A DNA stretch of 9,293 bases from CAYLXN01 sp964586855 (GCA_964586855.1 CAZPHO010000023.1:1-9293), one strand, 5' to 3'; positions 1 to 6,364 are shown, numbered from the stretch's first letter. Numbers and translations are program-made. Notes: generated by a model not told the origin, from the letters alone.

Positions 1-210
1 ATCGACCAAGCCACCACCAACCTCCAGGCTGCCATCGACGCTATTGCTAATCACAATGGCACAACTATTTCTGGCAATCAAAGTCAAGCTCCAGCCACGG
101 GCGTTGGCCAATCCGCCAACATCGCTTTGCCAATTATTTTTGTGTTGCTTGCCATCTCAGGCTTGGTGATTAAAAAAAGAAAACTCACACTAGATAAGCT
201 TTTCTTTTAA
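1..210 (+). CDS. 3' end of a cell-wall-anchored surface protein (partial, N-terminus outside window)
   Basis: The first base opens a frame that runs 69 codons to a TAA at 208-210; the start lies upstream of the window. The visible C-terminus has the order of a Gram-positive sorting signal: a helical segment (NLQAAIDAI, residues 8-15) of the kind seen in FIVAR-like repeats of surface proteins, a polar Ser/Gln/Gly linker, an LPxTG-like APATG (residues 30-34), a hydrophobic stretch (about 39-57) and a basic stop KKRK (58-61). A short tail of 8 residues follows. By family knowledge, a sortase would cut between T and G and attach the protein to the cell envelope. The variant first residue (A instead of L) and the unusually long tail leave open that it is simply a single C-terminal membrane anchor. 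No terminator was seen after the stop. Confidence 0.75.
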   Translation: MDQATTNLQAAIDAIANHNGTTISGNQSQAPATGVGQSANIALPIIFVLLAISGLVIKKRKLTLDKLFF

Positions 211-234
211 CTAAACAATTAGCTTCAGCATTCT

Positions 235-263
235 TTCTCATCCAATCACGGTTGTGGTATAAT
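235..263 (+). promoter_or_regulatory. Extended -10 promoter of the S41 protease
   Basis: A perfect TATAAT at 258-263 is preceded by TGG (255-257), giving an extended -10 element. The matching -35 position (235-240, TTCTCA, 17-bp spacer) is poor, as is common for extended -10 promoters. The predicted transcript starts near 270, leaving a leader of about 40 nt. Confidence 0.65.
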
Positions 264-295
264 TTTTAGAGTTGGAATTATAAATTTAAGGCAGC

Positions 296-302
296 AGGGG
301 AG
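296..302 (+). promoter_or_regulatory. Shine-Dalgarno that selects a TTG start
   Basis: AGGGGAG lies 6 nt before a TTG codon at 309. No in-frame ATG or GTG lies close by, and the residues after the TTG form the basic N-terminus expected before a membrane anchor, so the TTG is taken as the start. Confidence 0.7.
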
Positions 303-308
303 AAAATT

Positions 309-1520
309 TTGGACCAAAAGAAGAAAAAGTCAGGTGTTTATATTGATAAAATTGTGCTGATTAGCGCGCTGGTGCTGGTGTTCGTGGCTGGACTAGTGGT
401 GGCTGATCGTGGCCAGAGCTGGAAACAGCAATTTTACAAACTGGTTGGCAACGAACAAAAAGCTGAAGAATTGAGCTGGAGCTCGCTAAATCAGTTTTAT
501 ACGATTTTGAACAAGCGATTTGATGGTCAGATCGACCAAAATAAACTACTTGACTTTGCCTATAAAGGCATTGCTGCCTCGACTGGTGATCCACACACGA
601 CTTTTTTGACAGCTGACGAGTCAAAAGAATTAACTGGTGAGCTGTCTGGTGATTTTGGAGCGGGGATCGGGGCTGAGCTGGGCATGCGCAACGGCTATGT
701 CGAGGTGATGAAAGCGCTAGATAACAATCCCGCCAAGCAAGCTGGCGTCATGAATGGCGACGTGATTGTTGAGGTCAATGATGAGGACGTCACTGGTCAA
801 GAGCTGGAGACGGTGGTTAAAAAAGTTCGGGGTGAAGTCGGTAGCAAGGTCAAGATTGGGATTTTGCGCGAAGATTCGGCTGAGAAGAAATATTTCACTA
901 TCACGCGGGCTAAAATCGACAACCCGAGCGTGACTGTCGAGTATCGCGACAATATCGCGGTGATTGAGTTGGCGCGGTTTGATGAAGGTGTTGATACGCT
1001 GATGAGCAAGGTCGCCCGCGAGGTGGTAGCCAAGAAAGCCAAAGGTATCGTTTTGGATTTGCGGGGCAATACTGGCGGCTACTTAGCCAAAGTTGGGCCA
1101 GTTGCTGGCTTGTGGGTCAGCGATCAGCCGGTGGTGATTGAAAAGCGCAAAGGCGAGGTGGTTAGCACCACCAATTCTTCGGCCAACAATGACATTCTAA
1201 AAAATATACCGACCACGATTCTGATCAACAGCGGCACGGCTAGCGCCAGTGAAATTCTCGCTGGCTCGCTCAAGCATTACAAAAAAGCGACGCTGATTGG
1301 CGAGCAAACCTACGGCAAGGGTAGCGTTCAGGAGATGGTGCCGTTCGGGCAGGGGATTTTGAAAGTCACAGTTGAGCACTGGTATCTGCCAGGTGGTGAA
1401 ACGATTGAGAAAAATGGCATCAAGCCCGATCAAAAAGTCGAGCTAAATTTAGACGACTACAAAAACAAGCGCGACCCGCAGCTTGATGCCGCTGTTAAGT
1501 TTATCCAAGCCCGAAAATAG
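309..1520 (+). CDS. Membrane-anchored S41 family C-terminal processing peptidase (CtpA/Prc type, PDZ domain)
   Basis: This is a 403-aa serine protease acting outside the membrane; the family trims C-termini of exported proteins. The N-terminus is basic (KKKK, 4-7), then a single hydrophobic anchor spans about 14-32. An N-terminal S41 region (about 50-110) follows, then a PDZ domain (about 110-200, with the AGVMNGDVIVEVN carboxylate-binding and core segment), then the S41 core. The catalytic dyad aligns with E. coli Prc: Ser312 in TASASE, with E315 three residues on, and Lys337 in TYGKGSVQ, exactly 25 residues after the Ser, with Thr334 conserved. LDLRGNTGG (249-257) is the typical core strand. 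The length is normal for CtpA. The start is TTG with a good Shine-Dalgarno. It is monocistronic with its own promoter and terminator. The substrate cannot be told from sequence. Confidence 0.95.
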   Translation: MDQKKKKSGVYIDKIVLISALVLVFVAGLVVADRGQSWKQQFYKLVGNEQKAEELSWSSLNQFYTILNKRFDGQIDQNKLLDFAYKGIAASTGDPHTTFLTADESKELTGELSGDFGAGIGAELGMRNGYVEVMKALDNNPAKQAGVMNGDVIVEVNDEDVTGQELETVVKKVRGEVGSKVKIGILREDSAEKKYFTITRAKIDNPSVTVEYRDNIAVIELARFDEGVDTLMSKVAREVVAKKAKGIVLDLRGNTGGYLAKVGPVAGLWVSDQPVVIEKRKGEVVSTTNSSANNDILKNIPTTILINSGTASASEILAGSLKHYKKATLIGEQTYGKGSVQEMVPFGQGILKVTVEHWYLPGGETIEKNGIKPDQKVELNLDDYKNKRDPQLDAAVKFIQARK

Positions 1521-1533
1521 TCCTGACAAAGAA

Positions 1534-1557
1534 AAACACCCTCATCTGAGGGTGTTT
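1534..1557. terminator. Bidirectional rho-independent terminator
   Basis: A perfect 11-bp stem (1534-1544 with 1547-1557, core ACACCCTCA/TGAGGGTGT) separates two convergent genes. On the - strand the hairpin ends in a T5 run; on the + strand it is followed by TTT, GGGG and TTTATTT. It ends both the S41 protease gene and the convergent hypothetical gene. Confidence 0.85.
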
Positions 1558-1562
1558 GGGGT

Positions 1563-2327
1563 TTATTTGATGCGTTTGACTAGCGGCTCAGAAGCCGCTG
1601 CTCGCCGCTGTTCATCAGCGCGTTTTATCCTATTATATTCGTCTTGGATTTTACGCTGATAACTACGGATGTGCTGATTGACGCCCTCACTTGTTGTCCA
1701 GGCGATGTCGACTTTCAGTTTTAGAATCACTTCATTGAGCAGTCTTGCGCGCTCATCGTCTATTATTTTCCTAGTCTTTGAGTTATTAGGAAAAATCCGG
1801 CCAGTTGTCAGGCTCTGAGTGTTTCCTTGAAAGCGCCAGATGTCGGCTCCTAGCTTAGTGAGCATTGGCCATAATCCCAAATCGCCAGAGAATAAATGGC
1901 GATAAAGCATCGTCGGGATGCAGCCCAAATCACTAATCAACTGTTTCTTAGGGAGGTTGACTTCCTTAAGACAGCCGTTGTCATTAATTTGATAGAGGAC
2001 AATGCCATCGGAGTCAACTCCACCTAGTCCGGCAAGATGTCTTATGAGCAAAAATATTTTTTCTGGCCCCTTGTGTTGAGGCTGAACAATCACGGCTAGT
2101 ATAAAGCCTGATCCTAGATTGCCAGTTGATAAAAGCTCCTGCCTCCACCACAAGTCTTTCTTCTTTATGGTTTTTGGCCTGACCAGCCAGCTGTTTCCAT
2201 TGCCATTGCCGTTGGAACATAAAGCTGGCTCAATTTCAAACTGTTCAAAACCAGTAGCATCATAGCTAAATAACTCTTGCCCACTGGTTCGGCTGACGAG
2301 CAGTCTGATTGCTAGATTAGCGCTCAT
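1563..2327 (-). CDS. Hypothetical protein, 254 aa, basic helical C-terminus
   Basis: I do not recognise a family. The ATG at 2327 has a very strong Shine-Dalgarno (AAGGAGGGG, plus-strand 2335-2343) seven nt upstream, and the gene has a consensus promoter and a terminator, so it is very likely real. The N-terminal two thirds look like a soluble alpha/beta domain with a short Asn/Gly repeat (NGNGNGN, about 39-45). A segment around residues 120-175 is rich in Leu and Gly. From about 205 to the end the chain is charged and probably a long helix or coiled coil, rich in Arg/Lys/Glu and ending KRIK. There is no signal peptide or obvious membrane span. It stands alone between the protease and the rnhA operon and is divergent from the latter. 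An accessory, regulatory or phage-related role is possible but is not shown. Confidence 0.8.
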   Translation of the reverse strand: MSANLAIRLLVSRTSGQELFSYDATGFEQFEIEPALCSNGNGNGNSWLVRPKTIKKKDLWWRQELLSTGNLGSGFILAVIVQPQHKGPEKIFLLIRHLAGLGGVDSDGIVLYQINDNGCLKEVNLPKKQLISDLGCIPTMLYRHLFSGDLGLWPMLTKLGADIWRFQGNTQSLTTGRIFPNNSKTRKIIDDERARLLNEVILKLKVDIAWTTSEGVNQHIRSYQRKIQDEYNRIKRADEQRRAAASEPLVKRIK

Positions 2328-2350
2328 TTTTAAACCCCTCCTTTATTCTT

Positions 2351-2376
2351 GCTATCAGTTTAACAACTGATTAAGC
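2351..2376 (-). promoter_or_regulatory. Stem-loop in the leader of the 254-aa gene (or operator)
   Basis: ATCAGTT (2354-2360) pairs perfectly with AACTGAT (2365-2371) across a 4-nt loop. Outer GCT/AGC (2351-2353 with 2374-2376) extends it to 10 bp with a 2-nt bulge. It begins within a few bases of the predicted transcription start and ends 8 nt before the Shine-Dalgarno, so it could be an operator at the DNA level or a leader hairpin in the RNA. Confidence 0.55.
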
Positions 2377-2384
2377 AGGCTGAT

Positions 2385-2413
2385 ATTATAACAAGAATGA
2401 TGTTTCCTGTCAA
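2385..2413 (-). promoter_or_regulatory. Perfect consensus sigma70-type promoter of the 254-aa gene
   Basis: Read on the - strand, TTGACA (plus 2408-2413) and TATAAT (plus 2385-2390) are separated by exactly 17 bp. Both hexamers match the consensus at all positions, which predicts strong transcription unless repressed. Transcription should start near 2378, giving a leader of about 50 nt. Confidence 0.88.
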
Positions 2414-2436
2414 TTCTCGAAAAAATAAAAATCCCA

Positions 2437-2445
2437 TGTTATAAT
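2437..2445 (+). promoter_or_regulatory. Extended -10 promoter of the rnhA operon, apparently leaderless
   Basis: TGT plus TATAAT (-10 at 2440-2445) is an extended -10 element with no convincing -35. Only 7 bp separate it from the ATG at 2453, so the predicted transcription start falls on or next to the start codon. No Shine-Dalgarno is present; the stretch before the ATG is T-rich. The divergent gene's -35 lies about 27 bp upstream. Confidence 0.7.
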
Positions 2446-2452
2446 ATTTTTA

Positions 2453-2917
2453 ATGATTAATTTCTACACTGATGGTTCGGCCAGCCCCAACCCTGGACCG
2501 GGAGGTTATGCAGTGGTCGACATTGATGGGCGACCGCTGGCTTTGGGCTATGAGCGGCAGACGACCAATATTCGGATGGAGGCGTTGGCTTTAGGGGCGG
2601 CGCTGCGACTGGCTGACGGTCAGCCATGCCAAATTCATACCGACAGCCAGTTTTGGATCAATGTTTTGACGCAGTGGGCCAAAAACTGGCAAGCCAATAA
2701 TTGGACCAAGAAAAAGGGCGAAATTAAAAACCTCGACCTAGTTCAAGAATTATACGAACTTTATACTAAATCGGAAGCGGTGTTAATTTGGGTGCGTGGC
2801 CACAACAATCACGACCAAAACGAAGCCGCTGATCGCTGGGCCAACGCCGCTCGTCAGGGGACGACTCTTGAACAAGCCCAGACGATTTTTGACCAAGAAC
2901 AACAGGAGAAAGCTTAA
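2453..2917 (+). CDS. rnhA: Ribonuclease HI
   Basis: This 154-aa type 1 RNase H cleaves the RNA strand of RNA:DNA hybrids in a metal-dependent reaction in the cytoplasm. The full active site is visible: D7 in YTDGSAS, E43 in MEALA, D64 in HTDSQ, and D127 in NEAADRWA, with the auxiliary His117 in VRGHNNH. The basic protrusion region is present (NNWTKKKGEIKN, 82-93). Length matches the short bacterial RNase HI with no N-terminal hybrid-binding domain. The C-terminal 20 residues are a polar Gln/Glu-rich tail. It is the first gene of a four-gene operon; the next start codon lies one base after its stop. The start is the first ATG and is apparently leaderless. Confidence 0.95.
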   Translation: MINFYTDGSASPNPGPGGYAVVDIDGRPLALGYERQTTNIRMEALALGAALRLADGQPCQIHTDSQFWINVLTQWAKNWQANNWTKKKGEIKNLDLVQELYELYTKSEAVLIWVRGHNNHDQNEAADRWANAARQGTTLEQAQTIFDQEQQEKA

Positions 2918-2918
2918 G

Positions 2919-3473
2919 ATGCGCCAAATGTCAATCAAGGTCCGGCTAGAATCACCAATTGAAGCCATCAAGCCACTCAGCGAGGCTGGCAAGCGGCTTG
3001 ACAAGCCATTTAGCCAGTTTGATCGGGTGTTTTTGCCTCGTGGCTACCAACAGGCTTATGGCTCGGCGGTCAACGCTCCGCGGCTAGTCATGCGAACCAA
3101 TACTTACGATAACGCCAACGATCCGACGCACTTGCTGATTCTCAAACGCCCAATCGACGCTAATTCTAATTTAATGTTCCAGTCGCAAATTATGGACTAC
3201 AACCAAGCTTCGCACATCGTCAATCAAATTGGCTACGAGCTTTACGCTGATGTGTCCAAGCAGCGTCAGCGATTGGCGGTCGGCAGTTTTACTTTTTATC
3301 TTGATCAAATTGTCGATCACGGCTGGTTTTTAAAAGTTGACCGCATTGTCGAAGATGGCCAATATGCTTCGATGGAAGAACTATTCCAAATTTTAGACTC
3401 AATTGATTTGCGGAGCGCCAGAACCGCTCCACGCTATAGTGATTTAATCGTAACAGGAGGACCTCGTGCCTAA
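2919..3473 (+). CDS. Divergent CYTH-domain (triphosphate tunnel) protein, 184 aa
   Basis: The pattern is that of the CYTH superfamily (class IV adenylate cyclase, thiamine triphosphatase, inorganic triphosphatase): an N-terminal strand KVRLES (7-12), a helix, RLVMRT (55-60), LLILKRP (72-78), the strand pair DVSKQRQRLAVGSFTFYLDQ (111-130) with V-x-K-x-R then LDQIV, and WFLKVD (136-141). The usual ExExK at the start reads IKVR, and the final ExE strand reads LKVD, so the acidic metal ligands look mostly lost while the basic phosphate-binding residues remain. It may bind rather than hydrolyse a nucleotide or polyphosphate. The ATG at 2919 has AGGAG (2904-2908) 10 nt upstream; an open frame further upstream overlaps rnhA and is not used. 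It overlaps the next gene by 8 bp. Confidence 0.6.
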   Translation: MRQMSIKVRLESPIEAIKPLSEAGKRLDKPFSQFDRVFLPRGYQQAYGSAVNAPRLVMRTNTYDNANDPTHLLILKRPIDANSNLMFQSQIMDYNQASHIVNQIGYELYADVSKQRQRLAVGSFTFYLDQIVDHGWFLKVDRIVEDGQYASMEELFQILDSIDLRSARTAPRYSDLIVTGGPRA

Positions 3474-4467
3474 AAAAACCGAAGAAACAGTTTCTAAATT
3501 TGATTTATTTGCTTGGGCTAATCGTGCCGAGCAGCACAAAAAGCAATTCAAAATCGAATTGTTTGCCATCAACAAGCATTTTACGCCGTTTCGGCTCAAT
3601 CTCAGCCAGGAATTGGAGGCTCAGGCCAAGGCGATTTTCTTGCACGATATGGTTAATTTTGTCAATCAAGGCGTCGAAACTGGTCTGGAAGTGACTGATT
3701 TTGAGTCAGCTGAGGCCGACAAAAATTCCGTGCAGCGAGTCGGCCTGGAAAAAGTCGAACGAGCTAGTTATTTGATGAACTTTTTCAAAGATCGCCAAGC
3801 CGAAATAACCGATTTTACTCATGAGGAATACGATTTTCGGATTATCAAAGCAATTGCTGTTCGCTGCACACTCGAGGGCGATGAGGTTGAGGAGTTGGCG
3901 CCGTTTTATATTGTCAAGCAACTGTCGGCTTCGCAGGCAGTCATGGGCGCTACCGCTTGGCAACTTGAAGGCTCAAAAGTTAAGCCATTAGCCGCCGAGG
4001 TGGCGCTCAAAGTGCCGCTGGATAATCAAGTTTTGCTAGCGAGTGATCAGATTTTTATCTTTAACCAGAGTAAATTTGAGCGACTGTTTAGTTATGACTT
4101 CAAGAAAATTCAGATTGCTGAAGAGAAAATCAAAGCTATTGAAGAGCGATTCCAGTTGAGTTTACCTGATGGTTTGACGATTCAATCGATTGTTCGGGAC
4201 CGCAAAAAGACTTTGGCCAAATTGCAAAAATTAGAGATGACCACCATGAGTCAAGAAGAATTGATCGATTATGCTGACGAAATGGCGCTGGAGTTGATGA
4301 CTGACGAGCAGGGGGCGATTATTATTTTGGACGGCAACGATTTGGATACTTTCTTGGGGCTTTTGAACGAAGATTATATGCTTAGCACCGTAACCAACAA
4401 TCGTTATGAAATTACCGCCAAGAAAATGCTGGGTGAGGCTGATGGTGGCGAGCCACCACGTGGTTAG
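3466..4467 (+). CDS. DUF4868 / KwaB-like protein (Kiwa anti-phage component family)
   Basis: This 333-aa soluble protein starts at a GTG (3466) inside the end of the preceding gene, with AGGAGG (3455-3460) 5 nt upstream. The C-terminal half carries the pattern I know from DUF4868/KwaB proteins: a strand ending in an Asn/Ser-Lys-Phe-Glu step (IFIFNQSKFERLF, 196-208), a long charged helix (211-230), and the closing signature LLNEDYMLSTVT...RYEITAKK (299-320). KwaB is the cytoplasmic partner of the membrane protein KwaA in the Kiwa defence system, and acts on DNA. No KwaA-like membrane protein is encoded nearby. Instead the neighbours are a CYTH protein, RNase HI and a PIF1-type helicase. The family call rests on remembered motifs; the defence role is inference. 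Confidence 0.62.
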   Translation: MPKKTEETVSKFDLFAWANRAEQHKKQFKIELFAINKHFTPFRLNLSQELEAQAKAIFLHDMVNFVNQGVETGLEVTDFESAEADKNSVQRVGLEKVERASYLMNFFKDRQAEITDFTHEEYDFRIIKAIAVRCTLEGDEVEELAPFYIVKQLSASQAVMGATAWQLEGSKVKPLAAEVALKVPLDNQVLLASDQIFIFNQSKFERLFSYDFKKIQIAEEKIKAIEERFQLSLPDGLTIQSIVRDRKKTLAKLQKLEMTTMSQEELIDYADEMALELMTDEQGAIIILDGNDLDTFLGLLNEDYMLSTVTNNRYEITAKKMLGEADGGEPPRG

Positions 4468-4471
4468 CTAG

Positions 4472-5761
4472 ATGGATCAAGATTTAGCTCTGCGAATTTT
4501 GCTGGCTGGCAAGTCGGCTTTAATTACTGGTGAGGCTGGTTCGGGCAAGACTTATTTGCTCAATCAGTTCGTCTGGCAATCACGCCAAGCGGGCAAAAGT
4601 GTAGCCGTGACGGCGACTACTGGCTTGGCGGCCACGCATCTGAGCGGTTCGACGATTCACCGCTGGAGTCGGATGGGAATTATTGACCATTTGTCGCCTA
4701 ATTTTTACAAAAAACTGACCGCCAACGACAAAAAACGCTTGCGTGAAACCGATATTTTGATTATTGACGAAATCAGCATGCTCAATGATTATCAGTTTGA
4801 CATTCTCAATCAAATCATGAAAACCGTGCGTGGCAGTTCGGCGCCATTTGGTGGTTTGCAGGTGGTGATGAGCGGTGATTTTTTCCAGCTACCACCGATT
4901 CGCAAAGAAGCGCCACAAGTTGATATTTTTAGTTCGGGCGGGGCGGGTTTTGTGACCACTTCGGCTTCATTTGCGGAATTATCACCGATGATTTGTTATT
5001 TAACTGGCCAATTTCGCCAAACTGATGATGAGTTGAGCAAAGTTTTGGAGGCGATTCGGGCAGGGATTGTCGATGATTACGAAATTAATTTACTGCAAGC
5101 ACGGATGAATTTAACGGTTGATAAAAGCTTAGGTGAAATTACCAATCTTCACACCACCAATGCCGACGTTGATCGGATAAACCAGCGCGAATTGGCCAAA
5201 ATCTCCGAGCCGATTCAGAGTTACACCATGCAGGGCAGGGGTGGAAAATATGGTTTGGCAAGTCTGATCAAATCAGTTTTGGCGCCCCAAAAGTTGGAGC
5301 TGAAGCTGGGTTCATTTGTGATGGCGGTCAAAAACGATCCGGTCGAACGCTACGTCAACGGCAGTCTAGGCGCGGTGGTCGATTTTGAAAAAGTTGATGG
5401 TTTGATGTTGCCACGAGTTAAATTTAACAATGGCAAAAGCGTGCTGATCAAGCCAGATTCTTGGGAATTAACCGAAAACGAACTTCGGATTGCTAAAGTC
5501 ACGCAGTTGCCGCTGCGGCTGGCGTATGCAATCACGGTCCACAAAGCTCAAGGCATGACGCTGGATGCAGCACGGATTGATCTGTCACGGGCGTTTACGC
5601 CGGGCATGGGCTATGTGGCGCTGAGTCGGACGCGGAGCTTGTCGAGCTTGTATTTGCTGGGTTTGAACCAAATGGCGCTGACGGTGTCGGACGAAGCCCG
5701 GCAATTAGACTCGGACCTCAAGCGTCAGTCGCAAATTGAAGCCATGAATTGGCAAAAGTAA
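4472..5761 (+). CDS. PIF1-family ATP-dependent DNA helicase (SF1B)
   Basis: This 429-aa helicase should unwind DNA 5' to 3' using ATP. Motifs appear in order: Walker A GEAGSGKT (20-27), motif Ia with TATTGLAA (47-54) and the PIF1-typical STIHRW (60-65), Walker B DILIIDEISM (94-103), motif III GDFFQLPPI (135-143), the GQFRQ arginine motif (179-183), the SH3-like insertion region (about 280-330), AYAITVHKAQGMTLD (351-365, motif V) and GYVALSRTRS (379-388, motif VI). The length fits a minimal bacterial PIF1 core without an added C-terminal domain. A TAG lies directly before the ATG in the same frame, so 4472 is the earliest start. There is no Shine-Dalgarno, and the gene follows the previous stop by 4 bp, so translation is probably coupled. 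Last gene of the operon. Confidence 0.93.
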   Translation: MDQDLALRILLAGKSALITGEAGSGKTYLLNQFVWQSRQAGKSVAVTATTGLAATHLSGSTIHRWSRMGIIDHLSPNFYKKLTANDKKRLRETDILIIDEISMLNDYQFDILNQIMKTVRGSSAPFGGLQVVMSGDFFQLPPIRKEAPQVDIFSSGGAGFVTTSASFAELSPMICYLTGQFRQTDDELSKVLEAIRAGIVDDYEINLLQARMNLTVDKSLGEITNLHTTNADVDRINQRELAKISEPIQSYTMQGRGGKYGLASLIKSVLAPQKLELKLGSFVMAVKNDPVERYVNGSLGAVVDFEKVDGLMLPRVKFNNGKSVLIKPDSWELTENELRIAKVTQLPLRLAYAITVHKAQGMTLDAARIDLSRAFTPGMGYVALSRTRSLSSLYLLGLNQMALTVSDEARQLDSDLKRQSQIEAMNWQK

Positions 5762-5783
5762 AATCCGCCTGATGGCGGATTTT
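5760..5783. terminator. Bidirectional terminator after the rnhA operon
   Basis: A perfect 10-bp stem (5760-5769 with 5774-5783, core ATCCGCC/GGCGGAT) with loop TGAT overlaps the helicase stop codon. The A4 and T4 ends of the stem give a short U-run in either direction, so it can also end the convergent small gene that stops at 5788. Confidence 0.8.
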
Positions 5784-5787
5784 GTGG

Positions 5788-6186
5788 TTAGTTCAGCAGG
5801 AATTCAATGGTGTATTCTTGCTGGTCAGTGTTGGCAAAAGTTTTTTTGCTGATACGATCGTTTATGGTGGTTTTAATTTCACCACTTTGGTCGATGGAGC
5901 AACAGATTGGCTCTAGGCCTTCACAGAAAAATTTAATATAGTCCTGCGGCAATAGCTTGGTCTTGAACAAAAATTCGCCATTGAGGGTTAGGGTCATCGC
6001 TGGATGTCTGGTGTTTGCTTCCAGCACAGCCTCTAGCCTGTTGTCCTCCATCGGATCGACATCAAGACTAATCTTGCCGCAAGTCCTCTTGACTTCTTTT
6101 TTGTGCCCCTTCTTCGTCCATAATCCTTCGATTTCGATGGCTCTCGTGTCAATTCTGACCGTGAGCTCACGCTTGGATTTACACAT
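5788..6186 (-). CDS. Hypothetical protein, 132 aa
   Basis: No family recognised. The ATG at 6186 has AAGGAG (plus 6196-6201) 9 nt upstream, a plausible promoter and a terminator. The chain is soluble, without signal peptide or membrane span. It alternates short beta-like segments (ELTVRIDTRAIEIEG, 7-21; AMTLTLNGEFLFKTK, 63-77; EYTIEFLLN, 124-132), suggesting a small beta-rich fold. It has five cysteines (2, 36, 88, 95, 96), with CC at 95-96 but no CxxC pair, so a zinc site is not obvious. A longer + strand reading at 5957-6241 overlaps it but lacks any translation signal. It is the last member of the - strand island of small genes. Confidence 0.72.
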   Translation of the reverse strand: MCKSKRELTVRIDTRAIEIEGLWTKKGHKKEVKRTCGKISLDVDPMEDNRLEAVLEANTRHPAMTLTLNGEFLFKTKLLPQDYIKFFCEGLEPICCSIDQSGEIKTTINDRISKKTFANTDQQEYTIEFLLN

Positions 6187-6229
6187 TTTTTACCACTCCT
6201 TTGAAAAAAATAAAGAACTAGGCTCGGCT

Positions 6230-6258
6230 ATTCTATACTAAAAACCTGAATTCAGCAA
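6230..6258 (-). promoter_or_regulatory. Promoter of the 132-aa gene
   Basis: On the - strand, TTGCTG (plus 6253-6258) and TAGAAT (plus 6230-6235) are spaced by 17 bp. The predicted leader is about 38 nt and, unlike most neighbours, shows no hairpin. Confidence 0.6.
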
Positions 6259-6269
6259 ATCGTAGAATT

Positions 6270-6294
6270 AAAAAAGTCCACCTGTGTGGTGGAC
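6270..6294 (-). terminator. Terminator of the 101-aa gene
   Basis: GTCCACC (6276-6282) and GGTGGAC (6288-6294) form a 7-bp stem with loop TGTGT, followed on the - strand by T6. It lies 88 bp past the stop of the upstream small gene and 12 bp before the -35 of the next unit. Confidence 0.82.
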
Positions 6295-6305
6295 GAAAGG
6301 AGGAG

Positions 6306-6364
6306 AGGCCTAAAGGCCTGGTGGCGTTTTAGCCAGTGCCAACTGGCTTGGTGGAGTTGGTGGG
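6306..6364 (-). other. Two further hairpins and a G-rich patch in the 3' region of the 101-aa gene
   Basis: Between the stop at 6382 and the terminator lie AGGCC/GGCCT (6306-6310 with 6315-6319, 4-nt loop) and AGCCAGT/ACTGGCT (6331-6337 with 6342-6348, 4-nt loop). With the terminator this makes three tandem stem-loops in an otherwise non-coding 3' region. On the + strand 6350-6364 reads GGTGG, a short spacer, then GGTGGG. Between two stop codons on the - strand a short proline-rich frame with no start codon runs from about 6374 to 6312. No gene is supported here; an exonuclease-protecting 3' structure or a small RNA are possibilities. Confidence 0.4.

Noticed and set aside
361..1433. Three - strand open frames within the S41 protease gene
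   Set aside because: Antisense shadows of a strongly conserved protease; no signals for translation.
2796..2918. Upstream extension of the CYTH gene to an ATG at 2796
   Set aside because: It would overlap rnhA by about 120 bp in another frame and lacks a Shine-Dalgarno. The ATG at 2919 has AGGAG at good spacing and the homologous fold starts there.
4444..4463. Small inverted repeat at the end of the KwaB-like gene as internal terminator or attenuator
   Set aside because: A 6-bp stem with a 2-nt gap, inside the coding sequence and without a T-run; the helicase gene follows 4 bp after the stop, so termination here is unlikely.
5957..6241. 94-codon + strand open frame opposite the 132-aa gene
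   Set aside because: Antisense shadow; Ser/Leu-rich composition and no translation signals.
6350..6364. Two-tier G-quadruplex (GG-T-GG spacer GG-T-GG)
   Set aside because: Only two-layer, short, and on the strand opposite the gene; too weak to call without probing, although a PIF1 helicase is encoded nearby.
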